The position numbers were made by a program, and so were the translations under genes. From contig FNPA01000010.1 of NCBI GenBank assembly GCA_900107185.1, positions 62,001 through 126,000 of the forward strand: 64,000 nt of DNA, given 5' to 3'. The stretch comes from Ruminococcaceae bacterium YAD3003. Its GTDB lineage: Bacteria > Bacillota > Clostridia > Saccharofermentanales > Saccharofermentanaceae. Positions 17,601 to 26,407 of this stretch are shown here, one piece after another; the stretch's first letter is position 1, and the number at the start of each line of letters is the position of its first letter. The notes under the pieces were generated by a model, which was not told the origin of the DNA, made no database searches, and was given only the letters and a program-made list of their open reading frames with translations.

Positions 17601-20018
17601 TTACGCTCTCAATGTTGCGCCGTACTTTTCCTTGAGGTTTGTGAGGATCGTATCAACGAACCCGTCGATAACTTCAGGCTTGAACTCCTCGTCCTTAGGA
17701 GTGAAGACTACGCTGAATGCGAGGCTCTTCTTGTTAAGGCCGAGCTGGATTCCTTCGTAGATGTCGAAGAGCTCGATCTTTGTGATGTACTCACAGGAAG
17801 CAGCGATCTCCTTCTCAATCTGTGCGCAAGTAATCTCCTTGTCCATAACGAAGCAGAAGTCACGCTTCTCTTCGAGGAACTTCGGAAGCGGAATGAACTT
17901 TCTGTCCTTGCCGTAGTACTGTGAAAGTGTTCTTAAGTCGATCTCTGCAACATATGCAGGAACTCTCATGTCGAGCTCATCACAGATTTCGTAAAGAACC
18001 TGACCGAGGTAACCGACTTCCTCACCGTTGCAGATAACCTTTGCAGTTCTGCCGGGATGGAGGAATGTCTTTGTATCCTTCTCGTAATCGAATTCAACAT
18101 CGAGTGAAGCTGCGATTACATCAACAAGGCCCTTCAATGAATAGAAGTCCTCATCCTCACCGAAGACACCGATGCAGATCGTCTCACGCTCATCAGGATA
18201 TTCAGTAAGAGGCAGGCTCTTGGGAAGGAACTTGTTGCCCATCTCATAGATACGGCCTGTGAGGATTCCGTTCTTCTGGTTTCTTGCCATTGCCTTGATC
18301 ATCTGGGGCGCAAGTGTTGTACGCATGAGTGACAGGTCAATGTTGATAGGATTCATGATCTTGATCGCGAATCTCTCGGGAGCATCCTCAGGGAGCTTCA
18401 GGAGGTCAAAATCAGAAGGTGAGAAGAATGAATAATGTACACCTTCGTTTGCGCCTGCTGCACAGAGATCACGCTTGATCTTGAGCTCTGAACGCTGCTT
18501 AAGATTATAACCGCCGGAAGTTACTTTCGCTGTGGGAATGAATGTAGGCGTGATGTGATCGTAACCATACATACGGATAACTTCTTCAGCAACATCCTGG
18601 TAAGACTCCATGTCTACACGGTAACCCGGAATTGCGATCGTCAGTTCGTCACCACCCAGTTCAGGTGCGAAGTTGAGGTTTGTAAGGATCCTTACGATGT
18701 CCTCATCAGGAACCGTGATTCCCAATACGCCATTCACCTGCTTAACGCTGACAGTGAGTTTTCTGGGCTCTATGGAGTTGCCTGTATTCACATCGAAAGA
18801 TGTCTTTGATACCTTACCGCATCCGAGTTCTTCGATGAGGTGCAGCGCACGCTTCATTGCCATAACAGTTGTGTATTCATCAACGCCCTTGGAGAATCTC
18901 ATTGAAGAATCAGATACCTGACCCAGAGCCTTGGAACTCTTACGGATGTTGTCGTGAGCGAACTTTGCAGCTTCGAACATAACAGCATTTGTTGAATCCA
19001 GGATCTCTGAATTGAGACCGCCCATGATGCCTGCCAGTGCAACAGGCTTCTTGCCGTCGCAGATAACGAGGTTGTCTGATGTGAGAGAGAATTCCTTCTC
19101 GTCGAGAGTAACGATCTTCTCGCCGTTCTCAGCGCGGCGGACGTGGATCTCACCGCCTTCAAGATAGTTGAAATCGAATGCATGCATCGGCTGGCCGAGC
19201 TCGTAGAGAACGTAGTTTGTGATATCAACTACGTTGGAAATTGCAGAGCAGCCAACGAGAGCCAGACGACGCTTCATCCACAGAGGTGACTCACCAATCG
19301 TAACGTCTGAAACGTAGTGACCGATGTATCTCGGGCAGAGGTCAGGAGCAGAAACTCTGATGTTGAAATCGATTGCAACATCACTCTCTGTGTAATCGAG
19401 AGCGGGTTCCTTGATCTCCTTGCCGAGGACTGCAGCAACCTCTCTTGCAATACCGAAGATGGACTGGCAGTCAGGTCTGTTTGCCGTGATTGAAACGTCG
19501 AAAATATAATCGTCCAAACCTAAGATAGGCTTAACATCTGCACCCGGAACGGAATCAGCAGGAAGAACCAGAAGTCCGTTGTAACCTGCACCGGGGAACA
19601 TGTCCTCAGTAACACCAAGCTCAACACCGGAGCAGAGCATACCAAATGAATCGTAACCTCTGAGCTTACCCTGACCGATGGTCATGAGACCTTCTACTGT
19701 TACGTGGTCTTTAGCTGTTGCGTAAACCTGTGCGCCAATAAGTGCCAACGGATATTTGCCGCCTGCAGCGACATTATCTGCACCGCAGCAGATCTGGAGG
19801 ACACCATTCTCACCTGCATCAACTGTGCAGAGGTGGAGATGTGTGCCTTCGATAGGTTCGCAAGTCTTAACTTCGCCGACAACGACTTTCGAGATGTCTT
19901 TGCCTACTTCATACTTTTCCTCTACTTCGAAACCGCAGCTGAAGAGTTTTTCTTCGAGCACGTCCGGAGTAACGTCAATATCTACATAATCTTTAAGCCA
20001 ACTTAATGGTACTAACAT
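17601..20018 (-). CDS. pheT: Phenylalanine-tRNA ligase beta subunit
   Basis: An 805-residue protein of standard length. The domains in order are: N-terminal B1 region (MLVPLSWLKDYVDID); EMAP/OB-fold tRNA-binding domain (residues about 40-150, EGTHLHLCTVD); B3/B4 editing domain; B5 domains; the catalytic-like core; and the C-terminal ferredoxin-fold anticodon-binding domain (FLEEKRDFCFVMD to the end). With PheS it forms the alpha2-beta2 enzyme that charges tRNA-Phe. The gene begins 20 bp after pheS, behind AAGGAGG, and shares its T-box control. Confidence 0.98.
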   Translation of the reverse strand: MLVPLSWLKDYVDIDVTPDVLEEKLFSCGFEVEEKYEVGKDISKVVVGEVKTCEPIEGTHLHLCTVDAGENGVLQICCGADNVAAGGKYPLALIGAQVYATAKDHVTVEGLMTIGQGKLRGYDSFGMLCSGVELGVTEDMFPGAGYNGLLVLPADSVPGADVKPILGLDDYIFDVSITANRPDCQSIFGIAREVAAVLGKEIKEPALDYTESDVAIDFNIRVSAPDLCPRYIGHYVSDVTIGESPLWMKRRLALVGCSAISNVVDITNYVLYELGQPMHAFDFNYLEGGEIHVRRAENGEKIVTLDEKEFSLTSDNLVICDGKKPVALAGIMGGLNSEILDSTNAVMFEAAKFAHDNIRKSSKALGQVSDSSMRFSKGVDEYTTVMAMKRALHLIEELGCGKVSKTSFDVNTGNSIEPRKLTVSVKQVNGVLGITVPDEDIVRILTNLNFAPELGGDELTIAIPGYRVDMESYQDVAEEVIRMYGYDHITPTFIPTAKVTSGGYNLKQRSELKIKRDLCAAGANEGVHYSFFSPSDFDLLKLPEDAPERFAIKIMNPINIDLSLMRTTLAPQMIKAMARNQKNGILTGRIYEMGNKFLPKSLPLTEYPDERETICIGVFGEDEDFYSLKGLVDVIAASLDVEFDYEKDTKTFLHPGRTAKVICNGEEVGYLGQVLYEICDELDMRVPAYVAEIDLRTLSQYYGKDRKFIPLPKFLEEKRDFCFVMDKEITCAQIEKEIAASCEYITKIELFDIYEGIQLGLNKKSLAFSVVFTPKDEEFKPEVIDGFVDTILTNLKEKYGATLRA

Positions 20019-20038
20019 TGTTCTTGCCTCCTTTAACC

Positions 20039-21082
20039 TTAGTCATCGATCTGTTCAAGTACGCGGAGATCAGACTCAAATAAGAGCTTGATGTTGTTGA
20101 TGCCGTACTTGAGCATGGCAATACGATCGATTCCGATACCGAAAGCCAGACCGCTGTATTTGTCACTGTCGATTCCGCAGCCTTCAAGAACCTTCTTGTT
20201 AACTACGCCTGCACCGAGAACCTCGATCCAGCCTGTTCCCTTACAGAGCTTGCATCCCTTGCCGCCGCACTGGAAGCATGAAACGTCAACCTCAACAGAA
20301 GGCTCTGTGAACGGGAAGTAAGAAGGTCTCAGACGTGTTCTTGTCTCTTCGCCGAAGATTTTCTTAACGAACACATCGAGCATTCCCTGGAGGTCGCATA
20401 GTGTGATGCCCTCGTCAACAACGAGTCCTTCCATCTGGGAGAACATCGGTGAGTGAGTAGCGTCGTCGTCAGATCTGAAAACCTTACCTGGTGAAATGAT
20501 CTTGATCGGCGGCTGCTGTGACTCCATGACGTGAACCTGACCTGCAGAAGTCTGTGTTCTCAAGAGGAACTCAGGACTCAAATAGAAAGTATCCTGCATG
20601 TCACGTGAAGGGTGATCTTTCGGAATGTTAAGAGCCGTGAAGTTATAGTGATCTGTCTCGATCTCATTACCCTCGTAGACTGAGAAACCCATAGAACCGA
20701 AGATGTCTACAATCTGGTTTCTTACCTGTGTATTGGGATGGAGATAACCCTTCTTGAGCTTCTTTGAAGGGAGAGTTACGTCGATCGTCTCGGCATCATA
20801 TCTCGCCTTCTGCTCTGCAGCCTTGAATTCTGCATCCAGAGCATCGAACCTCTCTGTTGCCCAGTTTCTGATCTCGTTGACCATCTTGCCGTAGTCGGCC
20901 TTGAGCTCCTTCGGGATCTTGCCCATTTCCTTCATGAGGGATCCGATCTTACCTTCCTTTGAGTCCATGACGCTCTTTCGATATTCGAAAACGCCCTTGG
21001 AGCTCTTGATCTCGGTAAGGTCTGATTCGATCTTTGCTTTGATCTCTGATAACTTTGCGCTTAATTCACTAAGTTCAGCCAT
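20039..21082 (-). CDS. pheS: Phenylalanine-tRNA ligase alpha subunit
   Basis: A 347-residue class II synthetase catalytic subunit. The N-terminal coiled coil (residues about 1-90) binds tRNA; class II motif 2 ([17 protein letters not shown]) and motif 3 ([14 protein letters not shown]) are intact. A CxxC...CxxC cysteine group ([12 protein letters not shown]) sits in an insertion near residues 275-290, as in many bacterial PheS. The start ATG has AGGAGG upstream. It forms an operon with pheT. Confidence 0.98.
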   Translation of the reverse strand: MAELSELSAKLSEIKAKIESDLTEIKSSKGVFEYRKSVMDSKEGKIGSLMKEMGKIPKELKADYGKMVNEIRNWATERFDALDAEFKAAEQKARYDAETIDVTLPSKKLKKGYLHPNTQVRNQIVDIFGSMGFSVYEGNEIETDHYNFTALNIPKDHPSRDMQDTFYLSPEFLLRTQTSAGQVHVMESQQPPIKIISPGKVFRSDDDATHSPMFSQMEGLVVDEGITLCDLQGMLDVFVKKIFGEETRTRLRPSYFPFTEPSVEVDVSCFQCGGKGCKLCKGTGWIEVLGAGVVNKKVLEGCGIDSDKYSGLAFGIGIDRIAMLKYGINNIKLLFESDLRVLEQIDD

Positions 21083-21105
21083 GTTTTCCTCCTTGTTATT
21101 TCCGC

Positions 21106-21387
21106 TGGCAAATAAAAAGCCCGCGGCAATTGTTCATTGCCACGGGACGAATTCGCTGTTAAAAGCACCTTCGCGGTACCACCCATGTTCAGGAAACCAC
21201 TATAGTTACCTGCTCTTGTTCTCGCGCTGTAATGCCGCCGCACGCATCTGCTTAATCAGTAAAACCGTTTTCGACAGAAGCTCCAGTGTTGAAATTCGTC
21301 CTAGCGCCCTTCGGATCGTGCTCTCAGCCCAAGACACGACTCTCTGTTCCGGCCAGCAGTAAGACTACTTACGCACCTTCATTGCAG
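21106..21387 (-). ncRNA. T-box riboswitch controlling pheST
   Basis: Read on the minus strand, the leader contains the canonical T-box GGGTGGTACCGCG (around 21172-21184), which pairs with the acceptor end of uncharged tRNA. The terminator stem is CCCGTGGCAA/TTGCCGCGGG (21120-21146), followed by a T run. In stem I a TTC (complement of 21291-21293) in the context GAATTTCAAC is a good Phe specifier codon. An antiterminator can form between the T-box region and the 5' arm of the terminator. Phe starvation should therefore raise pheST expression. Confidence 0.93.
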
Positions 21388-21393
21388 AGCACT

Positions 21394-21423
21394 ATTTTAC
21401 ATACTTATATTGGAGAAAGTCAA
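21394..21423 (-). promoter_or_regulatory. pheST promoter
   Basis: On the minus strand, TTGACT (complement of 21418-21423) and TAAAAT (complement of 21394-21399) are separated by 18 bp. The start would be near 21387, just before the T-box leader. Confidence 0.75.
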
Positions 21424-21456
21424 GTTTGGCGAGGGGTTCTTATACGTTGGTGTATT

Positions 21457-21562
21457 TTTTGTGCAGTAAAACCCTCGATTTACTACACAAAAAACTACAC
21501 TTTCGCGAAAAGTGCAGTAAAAAGTGTAGTAAATCACCCGATTTACTACACTAATTTCGCAC
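21457..21562 (-). repeat. TACTACAC multi-hairpin element, copy A
   Basis: Read on the minus strand: hairpin GTGTAGTAAAT-CGGGTG-ATTTACTACAC (21524-21551, perfect 11-bp arms), then a middle hairpin around TTTTCGCGAAAG, then GTGTAGTAAA-loop-TTTACTGCAC (21461-21488). T runs follow the stems. It separates the 3' end of the C1 peptidase gene from the pheS promoter and could terminate the former. Confidence 0.85.
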
Positions 21563-21590
21563 TCGTTCATTTACCTCGCGAAAGCACCCC

Positions 21591-23075
21591 TCACAGATAC
21601 AATACTGTAATGCACGGATCGCCGATCGAATCGAAACCTTCAGAACCGGGGAGGTCATCTAATCCCAGCTGCGAGATGATGTCAGGCTCAGTAACATCAA
21701 CCCATTTGCCGTCGATCTCAATAAAAGAGCGGCCGGGCGCCGTCTTCGCCTCGTAATGCGCGGCATGTTTGTTGGTGAGTGACAACACTGTGCACTCTTC
21801 GGATTCACCTTCGAAATAACCCGTTCCGGGTGTCTTAACGACGACTGTAAAACTCTTCACGTGGAGATGTTCATCGAGCTTCACCGTGTGATAACCGGCA
21901 TACTCAAATGACCCGCTGACAGTCGCCAGAACTTCTCCAAATTCACCGTCAAGGACCTGGATCTCGTAATTCTGGCCAGGTACCTCGGTCCAGAATCCGA
22001 TTGCACCGATTGTGCCGCTTTTGTTGTAAACAGAGGCATATGTAACATTGTTACAGCTGTTTATCCGGTCCGCTGTGACGTGGTCAGGGTCTTCATTCTG
22101 AGCTGCGATTTCAATGAGATCAGATGAAGGCAGAATGACCTGGTCGTATCTGCCATAAGAGACTCCGAATTTGTAATCTCTGGTGACGCTCATGGTGTAA
22201 AGTGCCGGGATCGCCATATCGAAGGACACCCAGTAGAAACCCATGTTGCCCCAGTATGTTCCGAATGAATTCTGGACGAGCCATGCTCCGTCACGGCTGG
22301 CAGGTGTCTTAAATCCTTCGGCAGGGAAATTGTCATCCCAGCCGACGATTACCGCAACGTGATCCACGTCGGTTGCGTTGTCCGCATAATTCTGTGTGTA
22401 ATAGCCGTTAACCATCTTACAGTCTTTCTTGTAGTTGACAGTAAGACAGACCGCACCGAAATTTTTTATCGCATCCTTGACCTCATCCTCCGATACTTCA
22501 TAAACGCCGGAAACTTCGCAGTTGTAACAGCCGATGACATTGGTCTCTGAAATGAGATATCCGTTCAGAGGATCAGCGCACATAGAGCCCGTTACCTGGT
22601 CGTAACCTCCGCCTAAATCAGTGACGCTAGCGTTGTAAACATAGTACTTTTCATCGTCGAAAACCATCTCGCCGTCTTCACCCGTCTCCGGAACCTCATA
22701 GATCCTGTTGATAATGTCGACAGGATTAAGGTCGATCAGTTTGCCGTGAACCATAAGGTAATTTGTCTGGATCGCAGAAACCGATGCGTAGGAATAGCAT
22801 CCGCCCATGCCCTGTTCCCTGACAGGAACACCGTAGCATTCGTTGATCGAACAGTAACTGTGCTCAGGATCTGCAAACGGAGTAAAGAACTCTTTGTCGC
22901 CCTGTGGAAACAGTTCATCAGTGTCTTCGACAGGCACCTCAGTCGTCTCAGGAGTACCGGTGGAATCCTCTGTTTCTTCTTCAGTTGAATTGATGTTAAC
23001 GTTGCAGGCGGTTGAAAATACAAGGGTCAATGCTACTGCGGCGGTTAATACTTTCGGGAGTTTTAAATGTTTCAT
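21591..23075 (-). CDS. Papain-like (C1 family) cysteine peptidase lipoprotein
   Basis: A 494-residue exported protease. The signal peptide ends in lipobox STAC (about Cys24) and is followed by a Thr/Glu-rich linker. The catalytic Cys is in EQGMGGCYSYASVSA, the His in DVDHVAVIVGWDD and the Asn in WLVQNSFGTYWGNMG, all in family order. A C-terminal beta-rich region of about 130 residues follows. It probably digests extracellular protein or trims surface proteins. Its ATG overlaps the stop of the upstream diguanylate cyclase gene (ATGA), so the two are translationally coupled, linking this protease to c-di-GMP synthesis. Confidence 0.92.
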   Translation of the reverse strand: MKHLKLPKVLTAAVALTLVFSTACNVNINSTEEETEDSTGTPETTEVPVEDTDELFPQGDKEFFTPFADPEHSYCSINECYGVPVREQGMGGCYSYASVSAIQTNYLMVHGKLIDLNPVDIINRIYEVPETGEDGEMVFDDEKYYVYNASVTDLGGGYDQVTGSMCADPLNGYLISETNVIGCYNCEVSGVYEVSEDEVKDAIKNFGAVCLTVNYKKDCKMVNGYYTQNYADNATDVDHVAVIVGWDDNFPAEGFKTPASRDGAWLVQNSFGTYWGNMGFYWVSFDMAIPALYTMSVTRDYKFGVSYGRYDQVILPSSDLIEIAAQNEDPDHVTADRINSCNNVTYASVYNKSGTIGAIGFWTEVPGQNYEIQVLDGEFGEVLATVSGSFEYAGYHTVKLDEHLHVKSFTVVVKTPGTGYFEGESEECTVLSLTNKHAAHYEAKTAPGRSFIEIDGKWVDVTEPDIISQLGLDDLPGSEGFDSIGDPCITVLYL

Positions 23076-24238
23076 GATTGTTTTGCACCGCTGCGCGCTG
23101 CCTTCTCCTTGTAAAGTGCTTCGTCTGCTTCGCTCAGAGCAGTCTGGAAATCTTCGAGATCGCCCGAATAGCCGGCATATCCGATGCAGGCAGTAAGTTC
23201 ATATTTTGAGCCCGCCTCTTTGTTTAAGCGGATCAGCGTATTCTTAATGTCATCGCACAATGTCTTTACGAGCTCCTCGTCGGAAGTCTTGGCGATGATG
23301 ATGAATTCGTCGCCGCCGTATCTGGCAATGAATGTCTTGAGAGTATTCTCGCCGCACGCAAATTTGAGGGCATCGGCCGTACGTCTTAAGGCGTTATCAC
23401 CTTCAATGTGGCCGTACTGGTCGTTAATGCTCTTGAACTTGTTGAGGTCGATCATGAGCACATAACGGGCGGTTTTATCCGTGCCCTGTCTGGAGTGCTC
23501 GTTTGTGATGTATTTCTTGAGTTGAGTTCTGTTGTTGAGTTTCGTGAGCTCGTCTATAGATACCTGGTCATTAAGTCTGATGACATAAACATAGAGCATC
23601 ATGATAGAGCACCCGAAACAGAAGAGCGGTGCCGAGAGCCAGATTACCTGCAATATTCCGAAGAAAGAGATTATCAGAGGATAGATTGCACAGGCAATAT
23701 ACTGACCTCTGACGGCGAAATTTTCCCTGCGCATCGCCCTGATAAAGCCCCTTACTGAACTGATAATGATGTAGAAGATCGGAACCGCAAGGAATACAAC
23801 ATAATAAACCGGTGTCACGTTGCCCTTCTCATCCATAACCACTCCGGGGAACAGGACGAACAGAAGAAGCATGACGACCGTTTCTGCCATGGCAGGAATG
23901 AGCGTATAAACCCTTACTCTCGCCTTGACCAGATATTTCTCGCCCTGAGACAACTCAACGTAAACGAACCAGAAGCCGGTCAGAGCACTGAGCAGCACGG
24001 CATTTGAATAATTGACGATAGATGCCGATAACTGATTATGCGGAATGTAATCAGCGAGAATCAGTACCCATACAATATCACTTACAAAGTACAGTATGTG
24101 GCAAACCATGATATTGATGAATAATAACTGCTTTGTCTGTCTGCCGACAGATCTCATCTCGCGAAAGAACATCATCGCGAAAATAATTATGCAGATAATA
24201 TTCGCCTCTACATAGAAAAATGTATAGTTCATTTCCAT
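23072..24238 (-). CDS. Membrane-bound diguanylate cyclase
   Basis: A 388-residue protein with about seven N-terminal membrane helices (residues 5-215) and a C-terminal GGDEF domain with an intact active site, GGDEF at 308-312 (ARYGGDEF). It would make c-di-GMP from two GTP. I see no RxxD inhibitory site five residues before the motif. The start codon has no ribosome site; instead an extended -10 (TGATATAAT, TATAAT complement of 24246-24251) lies only 7 bp upstream, so the transcript may begin at the ATG. The gene overlaps the C1 peptidase by 4 bp. Confidence 0.92.
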   Translation of the reverse strand: MEMNYTFFYVEANIICIIIFAMMFFREMRSVGRQTKQLLFINIMVCHILYFVSDIVWVLILADYIPHNQLSASIVNYSNAVLLSALTGFWFVYVELSQGEKYLVKARVRVYTLIPAMAETVVMLLLFVLFPGVVMDEKGNVTPVYYVVFLAVPIFYIIISSVRGFIRAMRRENFAVRGQYIACAIYPLIISFFGILQVIWLSAPLFCFGCSIMMLYVYVIRLNDQVSIDELTKLNNRTQLKKYITNEHSRQGTDKTARYVLMIDLNKFKSINDQYGHIEGDNALRRTADALKFACGENTLKTFIARYGGDEFIIIAKTSDEELVKTLCDDIKNTLIRLNKEAGSKYELTACIGYAGYSGDLEDFQTALSEADEALYKEKAARSGAKQS

Positions 24239-24274
24239 AAGGGGAATTATATCACGGTAATTTGATAAATATTG

Positions 24275-26236
24275 TTAAGCGCCTGTAGACTTAATGTGAC
24301 TTTTTATGTCGGCAGCCTTCTTCTTGTGCTTACGCTTTTCTTCGTACATGGCCTTGTCGGCGAGCTTAACATACTTCGAGAACAGCTGGTAATCGTCGAG
24401 TCTCTTCTCCTTCTTGTCTTTCGAAGGGTTGGCAATATAGACACCGACACTGACGACTATCTCGTAGTGCTTGTTCTCGGTCTTGGTCTTCGCTGAAATG
24501 TAATCCCTGACATTCTTGATATAGTCATCGGCTCTGAGCTGGTCGTAATTTTTAGCGAGGACAACGAATTCGTCGCCGCCCGACCTGGTGCAGATCTCAT
24601 CGTCGCCTGACACAGCCATCATAGCTGACGCGATCGCCTTTATTGCGTAGTCGCCTTCATGGTGACCATAGTTATCGTTTATCTGTTTGAGGCCGTCCAT
24701 GTCAATGATTATGACCGCGAGCCCCTTCTTGTTCTCAACACATTCATCGAAGAAGTTGCTGAAGAATTTCTCAACACCATATCTGTTATAAAGACCCGTA
24801 AGCATATCCCTGCTGTACAGGAATTCCAGTCTGTTTACTGAAGACTGCAGATCTCTCTGGATCCTTCTGTTCTCAAATATCATTCCCAGGTCAACGAGCC
24901 ACGACTGCTGCATATCCTGCTCTTGGAATTCAACGTCCGGATTAACTATCAGATAACCCATGTAATACTGCAAATGGTGGATCGCAAAGATGTAATACGG
25001 ATTGGGATCTTCGAGCAGTTCTTTGGGAAGGATATTTTTCTTGCGGAATGTCTGCGCCGGAACATCCTTGTCACCGATATAACCGGTAACAACTGTCATG
25101 TCTTCATCGACCTTCGAATAGTCGCTGCCGACAACCCTCTGCTGGTCCCATCCGGGTGCCAGGCAAAGGAGCATATCCTTATAACCTGCGTTCCATTTAG
25201 CATTCTCTCTTACCGCCTCGAAAAATTCGGGCAGCGTCTCAGCAGCTGCAACACTCAGCATCAGGTTCGTTGTTGACTGTGCAATATTCGTAGTGTTCTT
25301 CAGTCTCCTGAGATAGATATCTCTGACATCCTGAATGTTATCGGCAGTCACAGGTTTGCATCCGCATGACTGGTTAGGCATAAAGTCAGCCAGAATACGG
25401 ATCGTCTTCGGAATTTCCTTACCATCGAAAATCTCAGTAAGAGCCAGAACAGCAGAGTAACCTGAGTTATAGAAAGGCTGTCTGGAAGTTGTAATTGTCG
25501 GGAAACCGTTTACCGCATCATCGACTCCGTCAAAGCCCGTAACGATAAGATCATCAGGAACTGTTATTCCTCTTTTCCTGCACGCGATAATGAGACCGAT
25601 TGCGCTGTAATCGTTCGCGCAGACGACCGCATCAGGCAACTTCTTACCGTTCTTTTTGCAGTTCTCGAGTATGTAATCGAGCGCATCATCACCACAGTCA
25701 CGCCAGAGTGTTCCGTAGTATACCTTCGACTCATCGAAATCAATATCGTGACCCATGAGAGCACTCTTATAAGCTTCGAGTCTCTCCTGCGTGTAATGCT
25801 TACCGGGAATACCTGCGAGGTGGTAAATATCCTTGCAGTTATGCTTCTCGATGAGGTGCGAAACTATCTCATTAAATGAATGTGTGTCATCGCACACGAT
25901 GTTCATGTAGTCGGGATCAAAACCACCGATGTTGATTACCGGCTTATCAGTTTTCGAGAGGATCTGTTTGAGGTGGACCTTAACGGATTCACTGAAGTAA
26001 GTACTGATCTTGATGATACCGTCAAAATCATTCAGATCCGGAATGTCGAAAGAAACATTGTCGCCCTGGTCGTATTTGTTGTACTCGACATAGCTCCTGC
26101 CGCTGTACGAATCACTGAAACTGGAGAAATAGATAACCTTAACACCGCAATCCAAAGCTGCAGCATTAATGCCTTTCTGCGTCATTGCGCACATAGGCTC
26201 ATAAACATGAGATGTAAATACGGCGATCTTTTTCAT
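24275..26236 (-). CDS. LacI-type sugar-sensor/GGDEF fusion diguanylate cyclase
   Basis: A 653-residue cytoplasmic protein. Residues 1-290 have the periplasmic-binding fold of LacI/PurR regulators (IAVFTSHVYEPM, VVCANDYSAIGLI, VTGFDGVDDA) but no helix-turn-helix. A middle region of about 170 residues resembles a linker/GAF-like domain, followed by a coiled coil and a GGDEF domain with intact SGGDEF (GGDEF 553-557). It is expected to couple binding of a sugar or other small molecule to c-di-GMP synthesis. AGGGGAT precedes the ATG. It is 36 bp upstream of the next diguanylate cyclase gene on the same strand. Confidence 0.92.
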   Translation of the reverse strand: MKKIAVFTSHVYEPMCAMTQKGINAAALDCGVKVIYFSSFSDSYSGRSYVEYNKYDQGDNVSFDIPDLNDFDGIIKISTYFSESVKVHLKQILSKTDKPVINIGGFDPDYMNIVCDDTHSFNEIVSHLIEKHNCKDIYHLAGIPGKHYTQERLEAYKSALMGHDIDFDESKVYYGTLWRDCGDDALDYILENCKKNGKKLPDAVVCANDYSAIGLIIACRKRGITVPDDLIVTGFDGVDDAVNGFPTITTSRQPFYNSGYSAVLALTEIFDGKEIPKTIRILADFMPNQSCGCKPVTADNIQDVRDIYLRRLKNTTNIAQSTTNLMLSVAAAETLPEFFEAVRENAKWNAGYKDMLLCLAPGWDQQRVVGSDYSKVDEDMTVVTGYIGDKDVPAQTFRKKNILPKELLEDPNPYYIFAIHHLQYYMGYLIVNPDVEFQEQDMQQSWLVDLGMIFENRRIQRDLQSSVNRLEFLYSRDMLTGLYNRYGVEKFFSNFFDECVENKKGLAVIIIDMDGLKQINDNYGHHEGDYAIKAIASAMMAVSGDDEICTRSGGDEFVVLAKNYDQLRADDYIKNVRDYISAKTKTENKHYEIVVSVGVYIANPSKDKKEKRLDDYQLFSKYVKLADKAMYEEKRKHKKKAADIKSHIKSTGA

Positions 26237-26314
26237 GATTATCCCCTGAACAAAGTGCTCATAGTTTACCCGAAACTACAATTTAGATTATAAAGTGATT
26301 TTATGACTATTGAA

Positions 26315-26329
26315 TTAAGTGAATGTTAA
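26315..26329. promoter_or_regulatory. TTAAG-N5-GTTAA motif in a divergent promoter region
   Basis: TTAAG-TGAAT-GTTAA, with the TTAA cores 11 bp apart, lies between the LacI-GGDEF gene and the serine hydrolase gene. The same pattern occurs at 36142-36156 and, on the minus strand, at 46440-46454. An 11-bp direct repeat is typical of OmpR/PhoB-class response-regulator sites. Confidence 0.45.
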
Positions 26330-26348
26330 TTATGAGGCCGTCTCGCAT

Positions 26349-26377
26349 TTGTAGTTTGTTTATTTAATTGTTAGAAT
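26349..26377 (+). promoter_or_regulatory. Promoter of the serine hydrolase gene
   Basis: TTGTAG (26349-26354) and TAGAAT (26372-26377) are 17 bp apart, with TG one base before the -10 (extended -10). The TTAAG motif is 20 bp upstream of the -35. Confidence 0.6.
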
Positions 26378-26407
26378 CGTTGGAAGTATTGAGGCAGAGG
26401 TGTTCCA

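Noticed and set aside
21457-21562. Repeat copies as a CRISPR array
   Set aside because: Units within a copy alternate in orientation with 6-16 nt loops and are not regularly spaced repeats; there are no cas genes.
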